From assembly GCA_949282255.1 (NCBI GenBank), contig CASDPA010000024.1, forward strand, positions 1-33,006: a stretch of 33,006 nucleotides of DNA, written 5' to 3'. This document shows, piece by piece, positions 1 through 8,075 of this stretch. Position numbers and translations under genes: made by a program. Positions within the stretch are counted from its first letter, which is position 1; the number at the start of each line of letters is the position of its first letter. Below the pieces are notes generated by a model. The model saw only the letters and a list, made by a program, of their open reading frames with translations, was not told the DNA's origin and made no database searches. The stretch is from an uncultured Spirochaetales bacterium. Its GTDB lineage: Bacteria > Spirochaetota > Spirochaetia > Sphaerochaetales > Sphaerochaetaceae.

Positions 1-93
1 GCTTATGGATACAGGGATGAAGACTATTTCTTCTCTTTGATTCAGTTCATCTCCATCCCTTCACTCAGAGCTCAATCCCACAGAAAAACGTGA
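1..93 (+). CDS. Transposase C-terminal tail (probable ISL3 family), truncated by window edge
   Basis: The frame is open from base 1 to a TGA at 91-93 and gives 30 residues beginning AYGYRDEDYF. An AYG(F/Y)R-D-x-x-YF motif near the C-terminus is typical of IS204/IS1001/ISL3-type transposases, where it follows a run of basic residues. The stop is followed within a few bases by a GGCTCTTCA-type end, as expected of the right end of an ISL3 element. Only the tail is visible, so intactness cannot be judged. The family call comes from recalled motifs. Confidence 0.5.
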   Translation, partial: AYGYRDEDYFFSLIQFISIPSLRAQSHRKT

Positions 94-100
94 AGAGCCC
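70..100 (+). mobile_element. Right end (terminal inverted repeat) of an ISL3-like insertion sequence
   Basis: Read on the minus strand from about base 100, the sequence starts GGGCTCTTCACG and continues into a T-rich stretch. ISL3-family terminal repeats commonly begin GGCTCTT. It lies directly after the transposase-like stop codon. The following bases, about 100-108 and T-rich, would be the 8-bp target duplication, but the left end lies outside the window and cannot be compared. The exact boundary is uncertain by a base or two. Confidence 0.45.
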
Positions 101-257
101 CTTTTTTTTATCGGACGAGCCAAGCATCCGAACTGCTATGTAAAATTAGAACATCCCGGCAGTCTTCTTGCAAGAAAAATGTTTTATATAAAGGAGTTTT
201 TAACAAAAAAAAACAAAATGAATAATTAAAATTCCACGATACTTGCAAAGCTGAATG

Positions 258-283
258 AAAAACCCTCCAAAAGGAGGGCTTCG
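258..283 (-). terminator. Rho-independent terminator of the gltX-glyS-tyrS operon
   Basis: On the minus strand a CCCTCC/GGAGGG stem with a TTTT loop (273-278 pairing with 263-268) is followed by five T (262-258). It begins about 13 bases past the tyrS stop codon, where an operon terminator is expected. Between this site and the IS end (101-257) I see no gene, only AT-rich sequence with a 12-bp palindrome TTCTTGCAAGAA at 165-176. Confidence 0.9.
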
Positions 284-290
284 ACATATA

Positions 291-1535
291 TCAGATTATT
301 ACAATTTTAAAGAATCTCTTCTTGCCGGCCTTAAGCAGGAAGCTTCCATCTTTTGCCAGATCAAGGGTTATCATGGTCTTGGGATCGGTATATTTTATTC
401 CGTTTATCTCAGCTCCTCCCTGGGTGACAAGACGCCTTGCTTCCCCGTTGCTCGCAGTCAGACCGCTTTTAGTATAAAGATTCAATATTCCCATCCCCTC
501 GGGAAGGAACTCGTTCTCAGCTATCTCCATCTGAGGCATGCCCTGCATGTCCCCGCCGGTGGAAAAAAGGCTCTTTGCCGCATTCAGGGCCTTATCGGCC
601 TCCTCCTGGCCATGGATGATCCTCGTAACTTCGTACGCCAGACGCTCTTTGGCTTCATTGATATTCCTGCTCTCTGAATCATACTCTGCAATCTCATCAA
701 GCTCCATGAACGTGAAGAGCTTCATGAATCTGATGACATCGGCATCGTTGACATTCCTCCAGTATTGGAAGAAATCATACGGGCTGTAAAGATCAGGAGA
801 CAAGAAAACCGCCCCCTTCTCGCTCTTGCCCATCTTCTTCCCATCGCTGCGCATTATGAGATTGAATGTAAGACCGTAGCATTCAGGACCACCCATGCGC
901 CCAATCAAATCGATACCGGCAACTATATTGCCCCACTGGTCGGCTCCACCGATCTGAAGCCGACAGCCGACCTTCTTGTTGAGCATGTAGAAATCATAAC
1001 TCTGAAGAAGCTGGTAATTGAATTCAATGAACGAGAGCCCGCGTTCAAGGCGCTGTTTGACACCTTCGAACGTCAGCATCCTGTTCACACTGAAGTACTT
1101 TCCGACATCGCGTAAAAAGCTTATATAATTGAGGTCCACAAGCCAGTCTGCATTATTCATCATCATAGCCCGCCCCATTCCATCAGCCGGGTGTTCAGAA
1201 AAATCGACGACCTTGGAAAGCTGCTTTTTTATATTCTCGACATTGCTTTCAATCTGCTCTACAGAGAGAATCTTCCTCATCTCGGTCTTACCCGACGGAT
1301 CACCGATAAGTCCGGTTCCACCACCTACGAGCGCAATCGGATTATGCCCCGCTTTCTGAAGATGGTGCATAGCAAAGAACGGAACGATATGGCCGACATG
1401 CAGGCTTGGACCTGTAGGATCGACCCCACAGTAGAAAGTGACCTTCTCCTTATCCATCAGATCGCTAAGGCCCTGCTCGTCGGTAAAATCCTTGACGAAC
1501 CCCCTGTCGATAAGTACCTGTAAAGCTTTATTCAT
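291..1535 (-). CDS. tyrS: Tyrosyl-tRNA synthetase
   Basis: Class I aminoacyl-tRNA synthetase charging tRNA-Tyr in the cytoplasm; 414 residues, usual for bacterial TyrRS. The HIGH signature appears as HVGH near residue 46 within the family-typical GVDPTGPSLHVGH context. The KMSKS loop appears as KKMGKSEKG in the middle of the protein, and the C-terminus has an S4-like RNA-binding segment (GEARRLVTQGGAEING). The frame extends six bases further upstream to a TTG, but ATG at 1535 is preferred because AGAGGG lies 7 nt before it. The preceding glyS stop (1538-1540) is only 2 nt away, so translation is probably coupled. Last gene of the synthetase operon. Confidence 0.97.
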   Translation of the reverse strand: MNKALQVLIDRGFVKDFTDEQGLSDLMDKEKVTFYCGVDPTGPSLHVGHIVPFFAMHHLQKAGHNPIALVGGGTGLIGDPSGKTEMRKILSVEQIESNVENIKKQLSKVVDFSEHPADGMGRAMMMNNADWLVDLNYISFLRDVGKYFSVNRMLTFEGVKQRLERGLSFIEFNYQLLQSYDFYMLNKKVGCRLQIGGADQWGNIVAGIDLIGRMGGPECYGLTFNLIMRSDGKKMGKSEKGAVFLSPDLYSPYDFFQYWRNVNDADVIRFMKLFTFMELDEIAEYDSESRNINEAKERLAYEVTRIIHGQEEADKALNAAKSLFSTGGDMQGMPQMEIAENEFLPEGMGILNLYTKSGLTASNGEARRLVTQGGAEINGIKYTDPKTMITLDLAKDGSFLLKAGKKRFFKIVII

Positions 1536-1537
1536 CC

Positions 1538-2863
1538 TCAAACCCTCTTATACTCCATATCCGCCTGGTGGATAAACGGAACAATCTGGGAAACAGAAAC
1601 CCTCTCCTGCTTCATCGAATCGCGGAAACGGATGGTGACCGTCTGATCCTGAAGACTCTGATAATCCACAGTGATGCAATACGGAGTTCCGATCTCATCC
1701 ATTCTTCTGTATCTTCTGCCAACAGCACCAGACTGGTCGAAAAATGTTGGGAACGAGGATCTGAGATCCTTCTCAAGGTTTTTGGCATACTCGCCAAGTC
1801 CATCCTTTTTCACAAGAGGAAGCACCGCCACCTTCACAGGAGCGATCTGCGGATGGAAATGAAGAACCGTCCTGACATCACCTTCCGGTGTCTGTTCCTC
1901 ATCATAGGCGTCACTGAGAGCCATCAGCACATTCCTTGTCAGGCCTGCACTGGTCTCCACAACATACGGTATGTATCTCTCATTGGTCTCAGGATCGAGA
2001 TAAGTCATATCCTTTCCGCTGAACTTCTGATGCTGGGTAAGATCGTAATCGGTTCTGGAATGGACTCCTTCAAGCTCCTGCCAGCCCATCGGGAAGAGGA
2101 ATTGTATATCATAGGCGTCCTTGGCATAGAAGGCAAGCTCATCAGGACCATGCTGATGCCATCTGAGGCTTTCTGGACGGATACCCATCTTGTGATAATA
2201 ATTCATCCTCTCGTTCCTCCAGTACGGGAACCACTCGTCCTCCGTGCCTGGACGGCAGAAGAACTGCATCTCCATCTGTTCAAACTCGCAAGAACGGAAA
2301 ATGAAATTCTTTGTGGTGATCTCGTTTCTGAAGGATTTTCCAATCTGGGCAATTCCAAACGGAACCTTCACACGGGAAGATTGCAACACGTTCTTAAAAT
2401 CAACATATATCCCCTGTGCAGTCTCAGGACGGAGATACACCACAGACGCGCTGTCCATATTGGCTCCGATATGAGTCTGGAACATGAGATTGAAATTCCT
2501 GGGAGCAGTGAAGCTGTCCTTGTTGCCGCACACGGGACATGGCTTTGCCAAATCGATCTGATCTGCGCGGAAACGGCTCTTACAACACTTGCAGTCAACC
2601 ATCGGATCTGTGAAATTGGAAACATGACCGCTGGCTTCCCAAACGCGTGGATGCATAAGGATTGAAGCATCAAGCCCGACGATGTCATCGTGCATCCTTG
2701 TCATTTCCTTCCACCAGAAATCCCTTATATTGTTCTTAAGTTCCACACCCATCGGGCCATAATCGTACGCCCCATTCAAACCGCCGTAAATCTCGCTGGA
2801 CTGAAAGATAAAACCTCTTCTCCTGCAAAGCGATATGATCTTGTCCATTGTAACTTCACTCAT
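1538..2863 (-). CDS. glyS: Glycyl-tRNA synthetase (class II, alpha2 type)
   Basis: Single-chain, homodimer-type GlyRS of 441 residues, charging tRNA-Gly. It opens with MDKIISLCRRRGF followed by the hallmark YGGLNGAYDYGPMG. A metal-site region follows (CKCCKSRF, then PCPVCG), then class II motif 2 (FRNEITTKNFIFRSCEFEQMEMQ) and an ETSAGLTRNVLMAL motif 3 region. A C-terminal anticodon-binding domain follows (IAPVKVAVLPL). ATG at 2863 is chosen over the longer upstream frame because GGAGG sits 7 nt before it and the MSEVTMDKI start fits the family. It overlaps the gltX stop by 8 nt. This is the archaeal/eukaryotic-like form, not the alpha2beta2 GlyQS form. Confidence 0.96.
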   Translation of the reverse strand: MSEVTMDKIISLCRRRGFIFQSSEIYGGLNGAYDYGPMGVELKNNIRDFWWKEMTRMHDDIVGLDASILMHPRVWEASGHVSNFTDPMVDCKCCKSRFRADQIDLAKPCPVCGNKDSFTAPRNFNLMFQTHIGANMDSASVVYLRPETAQGIYVDFKNVLQSSRVKVPFGIAQIGKSFRNEITTKNFIFRSCEFEQMEMQFFCRPGTEDEWFPYWRNERMNYYHKMGIRPESLRWHQHGPDELAFYAKDAYDIQFLFPMGWQELEGVHSRTDYDLTQHQKFSGKDMTYLDPETNERYIPYVVETSAGLTRNVLMALSDAYDEEQTPEGDVRTVLHFHPQIAPVKVAVLPLVKKDGLGEYAKNLEKDLRSSFPTFFDQSGAVGRRYRRMDEIGTPYCITVDYQSLQDQTVTIRFRDSMKQERVSVSQIVPFIHQADMEYKRV

Positions 2864-4340
2864 TTTTTGCCTCCAAAATTCCGATTGCCCTGTTGATTCT
2901 CTTTTTAGTCTCATCCAAGCCGAGCAAAGCTATGGAATCGAACAGAGGAAGCGACACCGTGGAATTGGTGATTGCAACCCTTAAAGGCTGAAACACTCCA
3001 TTCACCTTCACTCCGAGTTCGGTAGAAAGTGCAACCAGCTCCTCTTCTATTTTTTCTTCCGCCTTACCATCCTTAAGTCCTGAAAGAAGAATCTCCGCCC
3101 CATGCTTGAGAGCAGACAAAGTCTTTTCGTCATCGCTTCCTTTCGCACAATATACAGAAGCATCGAGAACAGGCTCGTCAACAAAGATGAACGTAGAAAG
3201 CGGAACAATATCACTGAGCACCTTCATCCTTTCCTTAGCTGCAGGAACGAGCTTTTTCACAAGCTCAAGCTCATCGCATCCAGGCTCGCTTCCAATATAC
3301 CCCGCTTTAATGAGATAAGGCAGCACGAGATCTTCCAGCCTGCTGTTCTCACAGGCTCTGATATAATAACCATTGAACCAGTCAAGTTTCTTATAATCAA
3401 ATACGCCAGGAGCCTTGTGGATGTTTTCGATCCTGAAACATTTCTCAAGCTCCTCTTTGCTGAAAAACTCCGTCGATCCGTCGAGAGACCACCCCACCAG
3501 TGTCACATAATTTATTATCGCTTCAGGAAGGTATCCTTTTTCTCTGAAATCCCTGAGGCTCGTTGAGCCATGACGTTTGGAAAGCTTCTGCCCGTCCTTT
3601 CCCATGACCATGGGAAGATGACAGTATACGGGAGGTTCCCATCCGAACGCCTCATATAAAAGGATATGCAACGGTCCTGAGGGAATCCATTCCTGAGCCC
3701 TCATTATATGCGTGATGCCCATGAGATGGTCGTCAATGACGTTTGCAAGGTGATAAGTCGGGAATCCGTCGGATTTCAGTAAAATCGGATCGGGAGACAC
3801 ATCCCTGTTTCTTCTCGTGATATCCCCCATCAGAATATCGTGGAAGGTGGTCTTTCCTTCGGTCGGAACCTTCAGCCTGATTACAGGCTTTATCCCCTGA
3901 CGCTCATACTCGGCCCGCTGCTCGTCTGTAAGATTCGCGCAATGCCTGTCATACCCTTGGTATTCGCTCTTTGATGCTACCTGTTCGGCCCTAAGCTTTT
4001 CCAAGCGTTCAGGACTGCAATAGCAATAATAGGCTTTGCCATCTTTTACGAGCTGTTCCGCGTACTTCTTATAAAGCTCAAACCTTTCCGACTGGATATA
4101 AGGTCCATAAGGACCTCCAACTACGGGACCCTCATCCCATTTGACTCCCAGCCAGTCCAACGTCTGGTAAAGATCATCAAGGGATTCATCGCTGTATCTT
4201 TCCCTGTCGGTATCCTCGACACGGAGAATGAATTTACCTCCGGAGGACCTGGCAAAGAAATAATTGAACAATGCGGTGCGCACTCCGCCTATGTGCTGCA
4301 GCCCTGTCGGCGACGGGGCGTAACGGACACGAACTTCCAT
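2856..4340 (-). CDS. gltX: Glutamyl-tRNA synthetase
   Basis: Class I synthetase for tRNA-Glu; 494 residues. The N-terminal RYAPSPTGLQHIGGVRTALFNY holds the HIGH-like site (HIGG), and KLSKRHG is the KMSKS-like loop. The C-terminal half is an all-helical anticodon-binding domain. ATG at 4340 is preceded by AGGAGAGG at good spacing; the longer upstream frame is non-homologous. Whether it also charges tRNA-Gln (non-discriminating type) cannot be decided from this window, because neither GlnRS nor GatCAB is visible. First gene of the synthetase operon; its 3' end overlaps glyS by 8 nt. Confidence 0.96.
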   Translation of the reverse strand: MEVRVRYAPSPTGLQHIGGVRTALFNYFFARSSGGKFILRVEDTDRERYSDESLDDLYQTLDWLGVKWDEGPVVGGPYGPYIQSERFELYKKYAEQLVKDGKAYYCYCSPERLEKLRAEQVASKSEYQGYDRHCANLTDEQRAEYERQGIKPVIRLKVPTEGKTTFHDILMGDITRRNRDVSPDPILLKSDGFPTYHLANVIDDHLMGITHIMRAQEWIPSGPLHILLYEAFGWEPPVYCHLPMVMGKDGQKLSKRHGSTSLRDFREKGYLPEAIINYVTLVGWSLDGSTEFFSKEELEKCFRIENIHKAPGVFDYKKLDWFNGYYIRACENSRLEDLVLPYLIKAGYIGSEPGCDELELVKKLVPAAKERMKVLSDIVPLSTFIFVDEPVLDASVYCAKGSDDEKTLSALKHGAEILLSGLKDGKAEEKIEEELVALSTELGVKVNGVFQPLRVAITNSTVSLPLFDSIALLGLDETKKRINRAIGILEAKNE

Positions 4341-4355
4341 TCTTCCTCTCCTAAT

Positions 4356-4385
4356 CAAAAGAAAACATCCACTTAAAGCGGATGT
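4356..4385 (-). terminator. Hairpin with U-tract between the hydrolase gene and gltX
   Basis: Reading minus: ACATCC (4385-4380), a 9-nt loop, GGATGT (4370-4365), then a T-rich run broken by one C (4364-4357). It lies 30 bases past the hydrolase stop and 15-45 bases before gltX. It could end the upstream operon, or act as a 5'-leader attenuator for gltX because the -10 below precedes it. The stem is only 6 bp. Confidence 0.55.
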
Positions 4386-4386
4386 C

Positions 4387-4392
4387 ATTATA
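4387..4392 (-). promoter_or_regulatory. Candidate -10 element for gltX-glyS-tyrS
   Basis: A perfect TATAAT on the minus strand lies 47 bp before the gltX ATG in the intergenic gap. The nearest -35-like hexamer (TTGAGT, 4418-4413) is 20 nt away, longer than ideal, so the promoter call is tentative. Transcription from here would place the 4356-4385 hairpin in the leader. Confidence 0.4.
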
Positions 4393-4414
4393 CTAATTAT
4401 TTTCAGGCTTTTAC

Positions 4415-5242
4415 TCAACCTTCAGAAAGGAATCTGACGCTTTCCGAAACAGCTTTAGAATAAGATTGCCTGTTTTTATCGTAATAAAGGTAATGGCTGC
4501 CTCCTTCGATAAGGGAAAAATACATCGAAGAAGGAAACCCCTCATATTCCACAGTGACCAACTCATCACATGTACCATATAGGACCAGGGAGGGAATGCG
4601 GTAATCTGGAATCTTCTTTATCACTTTTTGCTGTAGATCAAGCATATCTAAAAATGGCCCTGGATACAAATGGCTCCAATACTCACTGCCGAGATACTCA
4701 TCATCACAAGGCGCATTCTCATAAAGAAGCTTATATGAAGGATCGGCCTTCCATGGAAGCGGTGAATCCTTGCCTGCCTTCAGCATACCTTTCAAAAGGA
4801 TCTTCGGAACCTTTATCTTAAGATTGAACGCAGGGCTTGCCAATACAGCCTTGGAATACGGATATTTCGCTGAAGCCAATACAGCCAGCAGACAGCCCAT
4901 CGAATGTGCAACAACGGAAATGGTATCATATCTAGCAAAAAGATCCTCAGACGCTTTTTCCACCAAGGAAAGCCAATCTTCGGCACGGCTTAATGAAAAA
5001 TCCTTTCCGCTCGTTCCCATTCCGGGAAGGCGTGGAACAAACACATCGAATCCAACATCGAACAGCTCTTTGGCGGGACTTACCAGCTCACCGGGATAAC
5101 CGGCATATCCATGTATGAGAAGGGCTGCCGCTTTTGCACCATCCTTATGAGCCATTGAAAAGGATCTTGCCGCGCTGCAAGGATTGTGCACATCCCTGTA
5201 AAGCCCATCATACCACATGGGATTGACAGAATACTCGATCAC
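4415..5242 (-). CDS. Alpha/beta-hydrolase (esterase/lipase-like)
   Basis: 275-residue serine hydrolase of the monoacylglycerol-lipase/carboxylesterase type. Visible features are the oxyanion-hole HGYAGYPGE near residue 44, the nucleophile elbow AHSMGC (GxSxG with Ala at the first position), the acid in YGTCDELV, and the catalytic His in GGSHYLYYD near the C-terminus. No signal peptide, so probably cytoplasmic. The GTG start overlaps the LuxR-gene stop by 4 nt (GTGA), with GAGGAGG 7 nt before it. Last gene of the five-gene unit starting at 8725. The substrate is unknown; its role in that unit is not established. Confidence 0.85.
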   Translation of the reverse strand: MIEYSVNPMWYDGLYRDVHNPCSAARSFSMAHKDGAKAAALLIHGYAGYPGELVSPAKELFDVGFDVFVPRLPGMGTSGKDFSLSRAEDWLSLVEKASEDLFARYDTISVVAHSMGCLLAVLASAKYPYSKAVLASPAFNLKIKVPKILLKGMLKAGKDSPLPWKADPSYKLLYENAPCDDEYLGSEYWSHLYPGPFLDMLDLQQKVIKKIPDYRIPSLVLYGTCDELVTVEYEGFPSSMYFSLIEGGSHYLYYDKNRQSYSKAVSESVRFLSEG

Positions 5243-6153
5243 CAGGAAGCCTCCTCAAAAAGGTTCAAAAGGTCTATCCTGCACCGTACATTGGTCTTGC
5301 CGAATATGTTGGCAATATGGTTGTTAACAGTATTCACGCTTATTGAGAGCCTTGCTGCTATCTCCTTGTTCGTCAATCCGATTTTTATCAAACGGACAAT
5401 CTCCATCTCCCTGTCTGTTATGTGGAACCGTTCTGCAATCTCTTCAGCAAGCTCGGCTTTCTTCTCATCGCTGGCAGGCATGGACAGCAGTTGGATCTTC
5501 TTTTCGGAATTTGCAAGGGCGATAAAAAGGAAAACAAGAAGCATTATAAAATAACATAAGGCAATCAAAGGCAGGGAAAAGCTTCTGACCTTATCCGTTA
5601 TCATGCATGAGATGAAAAGCGGAAGCATCGCCAGGGATACAATCATTATGGTTAATGTGGCATGCCTGACATTCTTTTCCCCTATCTTACACCTGACGCT
5701 TATCATTATTATCACTGTATAGATCAAAACGATGGAAAAAAGGGCATATGCAAAAACCACAAACAAGTTTTTCGGCATTACCATATCCAAAGTGGCAACA
5801 GATGCGAAAAGAATGCTCAACAATATGAATAAGACCTTTTCCCAAGCAGAGAACGGACGCGCCACCACCCAGTTGATGAACCTGGGAATGAAAAATATCA
5901 AAAAGGCCACATCCAAAACAAAAATACATTTCCAAACAAGCAGAAATACAACAGAAAATGTGCTGTCGCCAAAAAGCAATGAAAACTGCATCAGGGAATA
6001 TGAAAATACAACACCGATCAACGTCGCAACGAAAACCACAAGGAAATTCGACCACTTAAGCTGAACCCTGCGCCCCCATACTATGGCGAGCGCAAGGTCC
6101 ATTGAAGATATGGATATTGCAAAAATGCAAACCAGCAATGTCAGACCAGTCAT
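5239..6153 (-). CDS. Membrane-anchored LuxR-family transcriptional regulator (7 TM + HTH)
   Basis: 304 residues. The first ~215 form about seven hydrophobic segments (roughly 1-23, 34-58, 64-90, 103-120, 129-150, 165-185, 190-212). A short linker then leads to a C-terminal GerE/LuxR helix-turn-helix whose core reads LTNKEIAARLSISVNTVNNH. This is the form in which a membrane sensor carries its own DNA-binding domain; no receiver domain is present. The ATG lies only 3 nt past the RloB stop and has just a close AAGG as ribosome site, so coupling is likely. Ligand and targets are unknown; it may regulate its own operon. Confidence 0.85.
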   Translation of the reverse strand: MTGLTLLVCIFAISISSMDLALAIVWGRRVQLKWSNFLVVFVATLIGVVFSYSLMQFSLLFGDSTFSVVFLLVWKCIFVLDVAFLIFFIPRFINWVVARPFSAWEKVLFILLSILFASVATLDMVMPKNLFVVFAYALFSIVLIYTVIIMISVRCKIGEKNVRHATLTIMIVSLAMLPLFISCMITDKVRSFSLPLIALCYFIMLLVFLFIALANSEKKIQLLSMPASDEKKAELAEEIAERFHITDREMEIVRLIKIGLTNKEIAARLSISVNTVNNHIANIFGKTNVRCRIDLLNLFEEASW

Positions 6154-6156
6154 GCC

Positions 6157-6792
6157 TTATTTGAAAGCCTTCTGGTTGTGTGACATATCTGCCTTACCGC
6201 AGACGGTCTGGATGCATTCATCGAAGAGAGGCATTGTTGTTGCCGCAAGTCCTGTCTGAATCTCAACCCTGTCATTGTAATTTCTCGCATTAAGGTCCGC
6301 TGTTGCATGCCTTGAGAACAGCTGCAAATGCAGGTTGAGGCCCTTTGTCAAAAGGAACTCCGGAGTCATGGAGAATCCTGGAACAGCCTGAGCCACCTTA
6401 GCTCTGATTGCATCGGCATCAGATAAGAATGCACTTGGCTGCATCAGGTGGAGAAGAAACCAGATTTCAAAACAAGGATTGAAATAACAGAGGTTGATCT
6501 TCTTTTTCTTGGCGTATTCCTCATATTCCTTTACCTCGTCGATATCCGTGCCGACCTCATCAAAGCCGAACAGGCACCAGACGTGCTGATACTTGCCCAC
6601 GAGCTTCTTTTTGCTCGTAGCATCGATAAGATGCTTCAAGTTAAGATCCTTGACATCCGCACATTCCACCGTCAGGTTCATATAGCGGCAGTCCTTTCTC
6701 ATCTGGGAAAAGTAGATTGCTTCGGCCTTTGTGGCGGTAACCAAGAGAATCGTACCCTTCGCCTCTGTTGTGTTTTTCTTACGGATGGCCAT
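6157..6792 (-). CDS. RloB-like TOPRIM protein with altered active-site residues
   Basis: 211 residues. The strongest family mark is NPCFEIWFLLHL (about residues 105-116), the RloB signature. RloB proteins are TOPRIM-fold partners of RloA/AAA ATPases in phage-defence loci (AbiL-type). The usual first motif (CEGxxTExxYF) reads TATKAEAIYF here, so the metal-binding Glu appears replaced by Ala, and the usual FDRD reads FGFDE, so the first Asp appears replaced by Gly. ATG at 6792 is preferred (GGAGG 7 nt upstream); a GTG at 6795 is an alternative. It shares one base with the ATPase stop codon. The family is fairly sure; loss of nuclease activity is inference. Confidence 0.75.
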   Translation of the reverse strand: MAIRKKNTTEAKGTILLVTATKAEAIYFSQMRKDCRYMNLTVECADVKDLNLKHLIDATSKKKLVGKYQHVWCLFGFDEVGTDIDEVKEYEEYAKKKKINLCYFNPCFEIWFLLHLMQPSAFLSDADAIRAKVAQAVPGFSMTPEFLLTKGLNLHLQLFSRHATADLNARNYNDRVEIQTGLAATTMPLFDECIQTVCGKADMSHNQKAFK

Positions 6793-8075
6793 CACTTATC
6801 CTCCTTAACTTCTTCTTCCTCATCCTCCATCGGTGTACCGTCGTGAACGAAATAGAAGTCGCTGGTGACCGGAAGCGCTCCAAAGGCTCCCTGGAGATAT
6901 CTGTTGTATACGGTTGTCCTGCTTCTGCCCTTGAAATCGGAAAGGCTGAAGAAAACCGTAGAACTCTCATTGTCCTTCTGTGCAAACCAGATTGCATCCT
7001 TTCTCAGGAGACCTTCCTTAAGCAATGACGGGTTGCAATCCACAACGAGCATCTGGCTGTGCTTGTTGCAACTTTCAAATATTTCAACAAGGTGACACAG
7101 CACATCCGGATGCAAAAGCTGTCCGAAATCATCAATCAGAAGAGTCTTCTCACTTACAAAGCTTGTGAAAAAAGCTATGCCGATGGCAACCAGACGACGG
7201 AGGGAAAGCGATTCCATCAAAAACGACTGGCTGTACCCATCAACCTTCTTGTCGTTGACATAAACGTGGGTGAACACGACGGCTCTTGTCCCATCTTCTT
7301 TCTGTTTGACCCCTACACGCCTTATATCCGTGATATCGAGGGCCCAGAGATAATTGACGAGCATGTCGCCCCAACCCGGATGCTTTGCAAGGGCATCTGC
7401 GACAAACTGCTCTGCCTGGGTGCCGACGCCCATCGGAAGGACGTTCAAGGTATTCTTGAACCAGTTATACATCTGGCCGCTGGTCTGTCCTCCGGAAAGA
7501 GCCGATTCGCTCAAGAACGTTCGGGATTCGGGAAGATTCTTAGCAGCTCTCTTCTTATCGCCTCTATAAAGCTTTCCGAAACGGTAGACGTACCCCTCTC
7601 CATCTTCGATCTTCTTTCTTTCGAACATAACCTTCTTGGAGCCGTTTACGATGAAATAAAGCGATTCGCAGAAGACCCTTTCGCGGTTGGCAACCAGGGT
7701 GTATCGTCCAATGACGGTAGGCTTTTCCTCATTGCCATCTTCACCTTTTTCAAGAAGAACGTCTATGCTTATCGTTGCAGGCGTCATCTTATCTATGCCA
7801 TAGGCAAAAACGGTTCCGGAAAGGCTGCTTGCCAGAGGGTTCACAGTCTCGGGATCTGAAAGGACGATCCTCCTCAATACCTCGAGAGCCCTTACAAAGG
7901 AACTCTTACCAGCTCCGTTCGGACCGATGACGGCACTTGTTTTGATCAGATTGAGCTTCTCGGTGACCTGTATGACCTTGGATGGATCAAGACGGTTATC
8001 CTTGACAGCTTCGAAACTGATTGTCTGGCTCGACTTTACAGATTTGAAGTTTTCAATAGTCATGCTTAACAGCAT
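6792..8075 (-). CDS. RloA-like AAA (AAA_15/21) ATPase with degenerate catalytic motifs
   Basis: 427 residues. Walker A is GPNGAGKSS (about 53-61). The C-terminus carries family-typical WFAQKD, SLSDFKG and YLQGAFGALP. Compared with relatives as I recall them, the signature ESxGT reads ESLSLRR, Walker B IDE reads IDD (TLLIDDFGQLLHP), and the switch TTHD reads VDCN, so His appears replaced by Cys. Such ATPases pair with RloB or other TOPRIM toxins in abortive-infection systems. ATG at 8075 is chosen (GGAGG 7 nt upstream); it overlaps the PHP stop. Nucleotide binding is plausible; hydrolysis may be impaired. Inference from motifs only. Confidence 0.8.
   Translation of the reverse strand: MLLSMTIENFKSVKSSQTISFEAVKDNRLDPSKVIQVTEKLNLIKTSAVIGPNGAGKSSFVRALEVLRRIVLSDPETVNPLASSLSGTVFAYGIDKMTPATISIDVLLEKGEDGNEEKPTVIGRYTLVANRERVFCESLYFIVNGSKKVMFERKKIEDGEGYVYRFGKLYRGDKKRAAKNLPESRTFLSESALSGGQTSGQMYNWFKNTLNVLPMGVGTQAEQFVADALAKHPGWGDMLVNYLWALDITDIRRVGVKQKEDGTRAVVFTHVYVNDKKVDGYSQSFLMESLSLRRLVAIGIAFFTSFVSEKTLLIDDFGQLLHPDVLCHLVEIFESCNKHSQMLVVDCNPSLLKEGLLRKDAIWFAQKDNESSTVFFSLSDFKGRSRTTVYNRYLQGAFGALPVTSDFYFVHDGTPMEDEEEEVKEDK

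Noticed and set aside
165..176. 12-bp palindrome TTCTTGCAAGAA as a regulator site
   Set aside because: No promoter or gene start nearby that it could control; only a short isolated palindrome.
1568..2665. A 365-codon plus-strand open frame
   Set aside because: It lies entirely antisense to glyS, whose motifs are unmistakable; there is no ribosome site, and the composition is as expected of an antisense shadow.
7059..7859. A 266-codon plus-strand open frame
   Set aside because: Antisense shadow of the RloA-like ATPase gene; no promoter, no ribosome site and no recognisable motif.
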